Shown: positions 19,447 to 27,687 of the stretch, in pieces
How the letters are laid out: each line of letters opens with the position of its first letter
Numbering within the stretch: position 1 is the first letter of the stretch
NCBI GenBank assembly: GCA_965644315.1
Contig: CBFFRQ010000198.1
Location: 1-64,000, forward strand
DNA length: 64,000 nucleotides
From: Caecitellus pseudoparvulus
Lineage: Eukaryota > Bigyra: Bicosoecida
Reading direction: 5' to 3'
The notes under the pieces: model-generated
The model's database searches: none
Seen by the model: the letters and a program-made list of their open reading frames with translations, nothing else
Told to the model about the DNA's origin: nothing
Program-made: the position numbers and the translations under genes

Positions 19447-20097
19447 TTATTTGCTTTTTTGTTTGCTTTTTTTGTCTTTATTTGCTTCTCTGTATTTTTT
19501 TTGATACTCTATATTCTTTTCTTTATTGACTTCCCTATATGCTTTTATTTTGTCTTTATTTGCTTCTCTGTATTTTTTTTGATACTCTATATTCTTTTCT
19601 TTGTTGGCTTCCCTGTATTTTTTCATTTTATCTTTGTTTGCTTCCCTGTATGCTCTTTCTCGTTCTTTAACTTTTTCTTTGTTTGCTTTATTATATTCAT
19701 TTTGATATTCCTTTTTTTTTTCTTTATTTAGTTCATAATACCGTTTTTTTTTTTCTTTTATTGTATCTTTATTCGCTTCATAATATGCTTTATACTTTTC
19801 TTTATTGGCTTTGTTATATTCTTTCATTGTTCTTCCTGGTATATTTTTATTTACACATTCCATTTTTTCAATATAATATCGTTCTCTTGCGTGTAATTCC
19901 TCTTTACTTTGACACGGGTATTTTTCAATTAAAATAATATCAAAATCATCATAATTAGCTAATTCTTTTGACATACAAGAATTTTTATTTATTTTATGTT
20001 GATGTTTTCTCTTGGATAATCTCTGAGTTGTTGAACCAATGTAAATTTTTCCACCTCCTACAAGCTTATATATTTTTCCGTCGTTGTAATTAACCAT
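19447..20097 (-). CDS. GIY-YIG nuclease with lysine-rich repeat tail
   Basis: A 216-residue protein. Residues 1-90 form a GIY-YIG endonuclease domain: KIYKL (8-12), YIGST (19-23), an Arg/Lys-rich helix (about 26-35) and the ELHARERYYIE helix with the likely catalytic Glu72. From about residue 93 the protein is a chain of 13-residue units of the type EYQKKYREANKDK, which would form a long, highly charged helix. Two neighbouring 78-bp DNA repeats (19,474-19,551 and 19,552-19,629) each encode two units. GIY-YIG genes are common in virophages and may be selfish or take part in recombination. The first gene inside the right terminal repeat. Confidence 0.85.
   Translation of the reverse strand: MVNYNDGKIYKLVGGGKIYIGSTTQRLSKRKHQHKINKNSCMSKELANYDDFDIILIEKYPCQSKEELHARERYYIEKMECVNKNIPGRTMKEYNKANKEKYKAYYEANKDTIKEKKKRYYELNKEKKKEYQNEYNKANKEKVKERERAYREANKDKMKKYREANKEKNIEYQKKYREANKDKIKAYREVNKEKNIEYQKKYREANKDKKSKQKSK
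19474..19629 (-). repeat. Direct 78-bp tandem repeat inside the GIY-YIG gene
   Basis: Bases 19,474-19,551 and 19,552-19,629 are two direct copies; the first 51 bases of each are identical and the rest differ at a few sites. The period is a multiple of three (26 residues), so copy number can change without breaking the frame. Confidence 0.8.
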
Positions 20098-20102
20098 TTT
20101 AT

Positions 20103-20106
20103 TAGA
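20103..20106 (-). promoter_or_regulatory. TCTA core (minus strand)
   Basis: TCTA 5 bases before the GIY-YIG ATG at 20,097 on the minus strand. Confidence 0.5.
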
Positions 20107-20140
20107 ATAGTATATACTGTTCTTTTTAAGTCGTTTTTAT

Positions 20141-20700
20141 GTGTTTTTTATTATATATTCGCACACGCCCCACGCTATGTCTGATTTAGTGTTTAAGTGA
20201 TTTAGTGATTAAGTGTTAAGGGTTATAATGGATTTAGTGTTAAATGATATATGAATAAGTGATTTACAATGTATCTTTTTATTTTGTCATTTCGCCTCCT
20301 TTGATTGTTTCTAAAATAGGGTAATTGGATGGATGGTTGATTGCTTCAATTTTGTTTTGACTGATTGTTGATGAAGTGTTAAGAATAGTCTCAGAAAAAA
20401 TATATATATATATATTTATTATATTTTTTATATTATTTCTATTTATTGTAGTGATAACCCTTAAGATAACACTTATAAAATAGTAGTAAAAAGTAAGTAA
20501 AAAATATATTAAAGGGTTTATAAGTGATTGTTTTTATAGGGATAGTGTCTAATAAGTGTTATAGATATAATATAAATATATCTAAGAATGGTATTTATAA
20601 ATAAAGTCTAAAAATATAGTATAAAAATATATCTGTTTTTAGTCGCAAACTGCGGCAGCAGTTGAGACATATCGCTCATAAATTCATTTATGGATTTATA
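20141..20700. repeat. Right terminal inverted repeat and outer A+T-rich arm
   Basis: Bases 20,141-20,180 match 1-40 exactly in inverted orientation. Bases 20,181 to about 20,700 are gene-free and A+T-rich and probably form the outer part of the repeat, whose left partner is not in the window. The arm has at least seven copies, on both strands, of a short AAGTGWT-type word (for example near 20,195, 20,211, 20,256, 20,374, 20,468, 20,521 and 20,553), a TA microsatellite near 20,400, and an imperfect inverted pair at about 20,210-20,226 and 20,454-20,475. The exact outer end is uncertain. Confidence 0.8.
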
Positions 20701-21660
20701 GTCCCCCGTCGGAAACCGGCCCGGGATAATGGGGGAAGTTGAATTGTGAACTGATGGAATGTCTGAGTGGGTTGCGCTGGCTGCGCACCCCCCCCACGAG
20801 ACCGAGCTCTGGCCCCCTCGCGGGCATGTGGACCTTTCTACCAAGGGGCGGGCGTTGAAACGCCCTAGCGAAGCGGCGGCTTATACAACGGACTCACGTC
20901 TGTGCTGGCTGCAGATCCATTAACATGGTAGCCGCTGTGGTGTACATCGTGGCGCATTCGTGCGCGACGGTGAGCAGGACACCACGTGTGATGCCCCAGC
21001 TGCACCGCGCCTGTGGCAAGCGTGGAAGCGAATTGCAATGCATTGAACTGTCTAACCCTTTTGTATTCCACAAACAAGCCATTGAACAGTGGATGTGGTT
21101 GAGACACGCAGCACAGCAAGCAATCAAAAGGGTACAAATACGATCAAGCACACAGGTCTGCAACTTGCAGAGTATTCCTGTACACTGGATCCTATTTGTA
21201 CCCTTTTGTCGGAGAGAACTAAATCTATATTCCATGTATCCATTATCTGCTTATCGAAGTATCTGGGCGGCTGCTCACGATTGCCGGGGATTGGCGGCGC
21301 TGCTCCTTCGTTGAGCGGAGGAGGTGCACCGGCGGGTGAAGCTTGTGAGAGAAATCCGACCTCGGCTGTCATAGGACCGCCTCGCCGCCAAGGAGCCTCG
21401 CCGGGTGCGCTGCTGCTCCACCATTTCTGCAGTGTCTGACATGTGCCCCATGGTCAGACGGCGTGTGCGCTGCAGAGGGTTCTCAACCTCTCCGCTGCCC
21501 CTGCCAAGGTCTGCCCTTTCGCTAAAGCTTGCACGCGGACAGGCAGCATTGTGGGTCGAAGGTGTACCTGGTGCACCGGGCATTGAATGGCTGAGGTCTA
21601 CAATGCCAGCTTGGGAGCTGCGCGCCGCTGCAGGAATCGGCAGGGCTGCTAGCTGGTCTG
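20700..21660. other. Host flank next to the element; no gene recognised
   Basis: G+C-rich DNA starts here. Several short open frames exist on both strands, but none has a recognisable domain or convincing start. The only structure I see is the imperfect palindrome at 21,125-21,208. Confidence 0.5.
21125..21208. repeat. Imperfect 84-bp palindrome
   Basis: The outer 16 bases (21,125-21,140) are an exact inverted match of 21,193-21,208. The inner parts also pair with a few mismatches and a small loop-out (CACAGG against CCTGTA, TCTGCAA against TTGCAGA). This could be a tiny inverted-repeat element or a strong cruciform/hairpin. Confidence 0.75.
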
Positions 21661-21667
21661 GTGCACT

Positions 21668-23674
21668 CTAGCGGCGGGCTGGAAGGTTGGGCGCCTGATT
21701 TGCTTGCCCCGCTAGTGGTTGCGAGGCGACCTGTGCCTCAGCGCCAGCTGCTTCATCGCTGCGTGCAGAGGTGGGCTTCAGTTTGCCTGCACGTAGTAGG
21801 TTGGCCACGTTGCCTGCACCTGCCTCGGTGATGGACAGCAATGCTGTCTTCTGCAAGTCCAACAATGATGTTGGCTGGGCTGGACGTGTACCTGATTCCG
21901 TCCTTGGCGTGTCTGTTGTCATGCCGCTCGTTGGCACTGCGTTGGGAGAGAATGCCACTGACACGAGGGCGGCTCCCCTTGGACCCAGTGCCTGTAGCAC
22001 GGCATCAGCATCGCTACGTGAACTACAAGCTACACCTTGCCGCACCATGTCACCGGGTAATAGCAGCACAGTGCTCAAGCTGGTGATGGTACAGAGCGCG
22101 GCTGGCTGGATGCGAGAACCCCTCACCAGTCGCTGTGCCAGGGCTGACACAATGTCCACGAGCGTCGGCACTCGACTGCCCACAATCTGCCCCACAGTGC
22201 TGTCCCCTGCACTGTCTGTGCTGTCCAGCTCAGGCAGCAGGGCCCGGATGCGGGCTCCGACACGAGCCAGCACTGCCCGTGCCGCTGAGCTGTACCCACG
22301 CACCATCACCAGCAGAATAGCAAGCAGAATGACGCCTTGTGAAATGAAAAGCAGAGCATCCGTGACTCCCCGCACTCCTGCGGGTGGGCGGAGGCTGTTC
22401 ACGCCCACCAGCACCACCTCCAGCAGGATGCCGCCTTGGGCCATGACATCCAGGTCTGTCAGCTCCTCCAGACACCAGGGCCGCCGCCACCGCACGAGAA
22501 GCAAGCTGCCCAACACCACGCCACCCACCACACACAGACGCAGAATGATGTCAGTGGTCAGCCATGTGACACATGCCACGACAGCGACAAGGGCGGTCTG
22601 CGTCGCGAGAAACGTGTGTGTGGGCAACAGCCAAGCGAAGCCCCAGCATGCTGCCTGAGCTTGCTCAGCCTCAGTGACAGCGGCCTCCGCGATGGCACTG
22701 TTCTTATGGCCGCCTCCATGAGCCACAAGGTTCCGAGCTTGCACTGGCGTCATCTGGATGTTGTGGCTGTTTGACACGAAGCCACGCACGGAGGCGCCTC
22801 GCAATGCAGCGGTGCTCGCTCCTCGCCACTGCCGCCAAGCCATGAAGGCGACAAAACCCACACTGCCTGCCAGAATGTGCAGCACGAGGGGGAAGATGAA
22901 TGGAGTAGTAGCCTCTGTGATACCACCTGGCGCGTTGGCATCGGCCAGTGCTTCGTGCTGAAGTCGCAAGTCAACCAACTCGGCGTGCAGCTGCAGCAGA
23001 GCTGGCAGCAGGCGGACGTACGCAGCTACTGGGAGCCACAGCAACACACTGCAACACACACCACGCGTTGTGCCAGCTGCAGGCTCGGTAAGACCCAGCG
23101 TCAGTGCGGATGCCAGGAGCAGGAAGGCACCCAGCGCCACCATGAACAGGTTGCCGGCGTTGCCTGGACTGGATGGGTCGCCACCACCTGCAGCACACGC
23201 CACAGAAGGCAGGCTTGCCAAGTTGCTGGAGCCAGTGATGCCAGACAGCACAGCCATGCCACCTGCGCTAGCTGAGTCAGTGCCAGCATCGCGAGTATAC
23301 AGCGTGCCGTTCAGATTTGAGGCGGGTTCGCCTGCCCACGGCATGGCCAGCTCACACGTACCTGCCCACTGATGCAGGGAGTGTGCTGACGCCTGGAGAG
23401 AGTCTGGGCCCGATGGGGCGAGGATCGCGATTTGCGCTGAAATGCCCATGAACCACAGCATGATCCGCAGTCCGCCGAAGAACAGGCTGGTGGTGAGGTT
23501 TTCAGGAGACTTGGCATACTTGCGGAGAACAAACACTGCCAACGTCATCGCCATGATGACCTGCAACACAGCAGAGCCAATGGCTGCACATGCTGACGAT
23601 AATCTGGTGTCAGGATGCTGCTCACAAACTGAACAAGGGGGCGTGGCAGCCCAGTGCCTCCCTGATGTCCCCAT
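21668..23674 (-). CDS. Multi-pass membrane protein of unknown function, 5' end uncertain
   Basis: An open frame of about 668 residues from the ATG at 23,674; it stays open slightly further, so upstream exons are possible. It has a Cys-containing start (PPCSVCEQH) and then about eight to ten hydrophobic segments, for example VLQVIMAMTLAVFVL, FFGGLRIMLWFMGISAQ, LFMVALGAFLLLASALTLGL, TQTALVAVVACVTWL and LFISQGVILLAILLVMV. Between them lies a loop with possible N-glycosylation sites. The last 150 residues are soluble and disordered. A short Cys-rich start followed by such a bundle is common at the end of large protist surface proteins, so this may be the 3' part of a bigger gene. No family is recognised. 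Confidence 0.6.
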   Translation of the reverse strand: MGTSGRHWAATPPCSVCEQHPDTRLSSACAAIGSAVLQVIMAMTLAVFVLRKYAKSPENLTTSLFFGGLRIMLWFMGISAQIAILAPSGPDSLQASAHSLHQWAGTCELAMPWAGEPASNLNGTLYTRDAGTDSASAGGMAVLSGITGSSNLASLPSVACAAGGGDPSSPGNAGNLFMVALGAFLLLASALTLGLTEPAAGTTRGVCCSVLLWLPVAAYVRLLPALLQLHAELVDLRLQHEALADANAPGGITEATTPFIFPLVLHILAGSVGFVAFMAWRQWRGASTAALRGASVRGFVSNSHNIQMTPVQARNLVAHGGGHKNSAIAEAAVTEAEQAQAACWGFAWLLPTHTFLATQTALVAVVACVTWLTTDIILRLCVVGGVVLGSLLLVRWRRPWCLEELTDLDVMAQGGILLEVVLVGVNSLRPPAGVRGVTDALLFISQGVILLAILLVMVRGYSSAARAVLARVGARIRALLPELDSTDSAGDSTVGQIVGSRVPTLVDIVSALAQRLVRGSRIQPAALCTITSLSTVLLLPGDMVRQGVACSSRSDADAVLQALGPRGAALVSVAFSPNAVPTSGMTTDTPRTESGTRPAQPTSLLDLQKTALLSITEAGAGNVANLLRAGKLKPTSARSDEAAGAEAQVASQPLAGQANQAPNLPARR

Positions 23675-25560
23675 CGGACGTGATCGTCCCTCCAAGCGCG
23701 GCTGTCTTGGCTGGCCCTGTGGGTGTTGCTGGGCTTGTTAATGGCGTGCTCTGCGCATTCCATGCCCCTAGGACTGCCTGGGACAGCTATCATGACCGTC
23801 CGTACAGTGCTGGGACGATCAAGACTGCCACCCCATCATGGAGAAGAGACGGTGACGGCGCTCTCACATAATGCGGCTGAGTTGGGCGTCGCTCCGTCAC
23901 TGCTGGATGGAAAAGGTTCAGTGGACGCCGCAAAGAAAAGGGAAGCGACTGACAAACGAGAAAAGATGTTCTACAGGTACATCGAGCTCTCTGAGGCCAC
24001 GGATTACAAGGCAGGAACCCTGGCAGGCACGGCACACGCCGTCACAAAGGAAGACTGGGCCGCGCAGGTTGCCGCGAACACAGCCCTGGCCTGCTCTGCA
24101 CACACCTTGCAGGTCCAATGGCAGTCTGTGGGAGTGACTCTTCTTCTCGGCGATGTATCCAGCCCACCACACTGCCAGGCCATGCCAGCGGAGCGAACCA
24201 GTCCCGCTTCGCCGCTTCCACATCCTGGGCTAGCTGAAGCGATACCCACAGCAACACGGCCCAGCCGCACCACAAACAGCGTGACCAGAATGGACGTCGA
24301 CAATACCCAGCCACGCGCTCCCCGAGCAGGCGTGCACCGAAAGATTCACCAGCTCCACCTCAAGGTTGGCCGCCTCCGCCTCAGCTGCAAACGCCAGTGC
24401 CGCATGGGTCAAAGGCCCGGCCGGCCACATGCAACGTGCAGCGCAACAGTACATAGGTGCAGAAGGGTGGGCTTTCTTATATGCCTCTCGTCAGTAAGGG
24501 GGCAACCAGCTGCAGCGCTGGGCGCTGGAGCAGGGCTGGCCTTGTGCTGGGTGGTGTGGAGGGAGTTTCATCCTGAGCGGCGGACAATCACAAGCCGCTT
24601 GTTGAAATGCCTGGAGCACGGTGGAGGCAGTACACATGCGACGAATACGCTTCACATGTCTACGTCCACCTCGCCCTCCAGCACCGGGGAACTTCACCCT
24701 GCCATGAAGAGGCGGCCGGAATGCTCAGCTGCATGGCAGAGGTTGGTGTTGGCGGTGCGAAACGCGAAGCCACTCCGACACAGGGCGCTTCTGGCTGGAC
24801 GAATGGTGCTGCTAGAAAGATTGGAAAACTGCATGTCGAAATGATTCCACTGGATACATGAAGCAGTGAAATGTGGCAAATCTTTCTGAACTGTCGCCGC
24901 AAGACGCCAACAACGTTGTGCCGGAGAGCTACGCAAAAGTCACAAGAGACTCACAAGGTACTGGATTTCGCAATACACTTCCATGTTTTTCATGCACTGC
25001 TCCCCACAGGCATGCACAGGCTGGACGTAGCGGACGGCAGTTGCCCTGTCCACGCCACAGCCCCCAAGCACCTCTACAGCGCCTGACGTGCATGTGCTGT
25101 GACCTCCACCGACACCAGTCGCTCGTCCAAGCGCACTGCCCACCAAGGCCTGCCTTTGCTCCCACAAGTATCATGACCACGACTGAGGCTGCAGGAAGCT
25201 GCTTGAAGATTGATCTCTCTCACGCCGTGTGCCTTAGCCTTGTTGTCTGCCCAGCAGCTGGCCGAGGGTGCCCTGTGTCGAGCGTGGGTGAGGTGATCAA
25301 GGAAGAATGCAGGCGCCCATGCAGGCTGTGGCAAGGCTTCGATATCGCAGCTCAAGCCACTTGACGCCCCAAATCACGCCCTCCTTGCAGCTTTTGGCCT
25401 GACCCCAGCCCCAAGCTTGCGAAGCCTGGCCCGTCCAGGTACAGCGGATGGCAGCGAACGAAGCCAAGCCTCCACTGCAACCTGCGCCCATCATCCAGAG
25501 AAGCACCCCCACAAGTGCAGAGTGCACACCTATGCAGCAGCAACCCACGGTCTGAACAGC
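23675..25560. other. Stretch without a recognised gene
   Basis: Many short open frames occur on both strands, none with a known domain. A hydrophobic frame on the minus strand near 24,240-24,300 could be an upstream exon of the membrane protein, but no splice-site pair makes this convincing. Confidence 0.4.
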
Positions 25561-26900
25561 TCCATCGGCGTTCGTCCGTGGCGAGTGCTCGTGTCGCCCC
25601 AGACAGCGTCCTTGACTGCCTCTGCCTCGTTGTCCCCTGTCGCAAGCCACGCCTGATGAGCAGCTGCTCGAGCTCCACCCAGACCCATGAGCTCCCTATA
25701 ACCGCAGCAAGGACCTTCTCGTATGCTAGACGGAAGCCAGCTTCATGTCAGACGCACACTTCCACACTTCGACCATTACTCAAGGCAACAAGCTCCCGAA
25801 CCACGCCCAAGTGGCCGATGGAGCTGGCCCAGACAAACCCGAAGTCAAGCCCGCCTGCATCCCCAATACTCGCATCCACAGTGAAAAGGCCTGCTTGAGA
25901 CAACACCCCCTGCACAGCAGAAAAGCGCCACTCTGAAATGCCCATCGAGCGTCGAACTCTCTCCGAGCATGCACGCCGCGAGTCTGCTCGTCAGCCAGCC
26001 TAAGCTGCTCACGAAGGACGATCACATGGCCGCCATGGCACATCTTCACAAGCCCGGCCCCAGATTCTTTCCCATTGCTTGCGTGCACGTCTACAGCTCG
26101 CCCCCTTCAAAGTGCGAGAAGCTCCCACAACACATCCACATGCCAGCCTGAAAGCAGCTCTTCACCTGGTTCCACCTCTCGCGTGTTCGTCAGCTGCCCG
26201 GCCACCATACAAGCTCAAAAGTGTCACCAACATCCCAGGTGTCCATGGTAGCATGCAAGTCGAATCCTGGCCTCAGGCCCATGGAGGCCTGCTGTGTGCA
26301 CGTCCACAACCCGCTCTCCTCCCAAAAGCGAAAGTCTCTACTCTGCCCGCAGAAGTAACGCAGCTCTGCGCCCCTGCCGAGTGCTTGTGCCGTCCCACAC
26401 GGCATCTTTGCCGGCCTGGACAACAGCCAGCCCGGCATCAAGCCTGTCCTGCAGTGGAATGATGCGGCTGCCAGTCAGCGCCAGCAGCTCTCGCGTGACA
26501 CCCACATTGACACCTTGGAAGGCAAAGCAGAAGGCAACCCCATTGCCCGCGTTCACATCCACAGTCCGCTGCCCAGTCAGAGCCAAGAGCTCTCGCACGA
26601 TTTCCTCATGGCCAAATGCGCACGCTTCGCAGAAGCCAGCCTCGGGCACACCCCTTAGCCCGGCAGGTACTTCCACTGCCCGGCCACCCTCCAAGGTCAG
26701 GAGCTCGCGGACCACTCCCAAGTGACCGTTCTTGCACGCACCCCAGAACCCTCCTTCGGGCCCAAGCTAGTCCCTTGCGTGCACATCCACGGCCCGCGGA
26801 CCAGTCAGAACTACGAGTTCACGCACGATGTCGACGTGACCATGCCCACATGCCTCCTGAAATCAGACCTTTCGCCCACCCAGGCCGCCAACATGCACAT
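25560..26900 (-). pseudogene. Decayed ankyrin-repeat gene
   Basis: On the minus strand, ankyrin-type units follow each other at about 26,870-26,775 (GHVDIVRELVVLTG), 26,740-26,655 (GHLGVVRELLTLEG), 26,633-26,550 (GHEEIVRELLALTG), 26,510-26,430 (VTRELLALTG), 26,060-25,920 (GHVIVLREQ) and 25,850-25,748 (GHLGVVRELVAL). The first two units are separated by an in-frame stop, and the later ones lie in different frames with stops between them, so no long product can be made. A KDAVW-xx-TSTR-x-GR block occurs twice (about 26,415 and 25,610), pointing to an old tandem duplication. A live relative is probably present elsewhere in the genome. Confidence 0.75.
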
Positions 26901-27687
26901 TCCTTGCACCTTCACCTGCCAGCGCCAGGACGTCGCGGACTTCCTGCACCCTTCTGACTCAACAAGCGGCCAGGCGTTTGGCTTCGCCTCTGCCACCTCC
27001 TTGTCCATCTCCCAGCATGAAAGGGCTGGTCAGGTCAAACGACATCATTGTACCCGACGGAACGAAAGAGCCTACCCATCCGAACGGTGCTTGCCATCCC
27101 TCCTCTGGCGCTGTTCTGTGCGGCTGTCCATCCACCGTGGTCCAGCAAGCAGATTCCGCAACTCCGCATGCACTGCAGCTGTCCAGTGTGCGCTGCAAGC
27201 TTTACAACAGCAACCCGCCTACACTTGAGTATATTCACCCCACCCCTGTCATTGACTTCTGCGCCTGAGTGCAGGTGTGAATTGCATCGCGCCTCGTTTT
27301 TGCGCTGGCGCTGTCACTGCTTCGCCCAGCTGCTGGCCACGCCAAACACCCACAGCTGGCGCTCCACCCTTCCTGCAAGGCCTGGCGCAGCAGCACACCA
27401 GATCCCAACTTTCAATCAAAACTACTTCACCACCACAGGCCTTCGCCATCCTGCACACCTGCTCAAGCTCCCCGCCAGACCGCGCAAGTGGCACACTCGA
27501 GCCACAGCAAGCAGCTTCGGAAACTCAGCAGTCTCAGTACGCCCACCCTGACCCCGTCCACACACAATGCGCCCAGCAGTCATCTGTGTTCAAGGTGCAT
27601 TGCCTTCACACAGCTCACCAGGTGCACAACGTCAGCCTACCCGCACACCAGCTTCGCACCATAGCCGCTGAGCAAACTCGACACATC
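26900..27687. other. Stretch without a recognised gene
   Basis: Lies between the ankyrin relic and the 3' end of the giant gene. Short frames only; no domain or repeat recognised. Confidence 0.4.

Larger units (their letters stand above)
1..20700. mobile_element. Endogenous mavirus-like virophage (Polinton-like) element, left tip outside window
   Basis: An A+T-rich block of about 20.7 kb is embedded next to G+C-rich host DNA. It carries the hallmark set of virophage/Polinton genes: SF3 helicase, protein-primed polymerase B, packaging ATPase, adenain-like protease, penton, double-jelly-roll capsid and rve integrase, plus a terminal inverted repeat. The order ATPase, protease, penton, capsid is that of mavirus. 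The right edge is judged from the change in base composition between about 20,640 and 20,700. The left edge lies before the window, because the left repeat begins at base 1 while the right one continues outward. Target-site duplications therefore cannot be checked. Identity as a virophage-type element is secure; the subtype is not. Confidence 0.93.

Noticed and set aside
19474-19629. CRISPR-like array
   Set aside because: The repeats are adjacent without spacers, are in frame and encode the tail of the GIY-YIG protein.
20400-20420. TA repeat as a regulatory or origin site
   Set aside because: Simple microsatellite in A+T-rich DNA; no other support.
23723-24844. Plus-strand open frame of 373 codons
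   Set aside because: No domain, biased composition and no support from neighbours; insufficient evidence for a gene.
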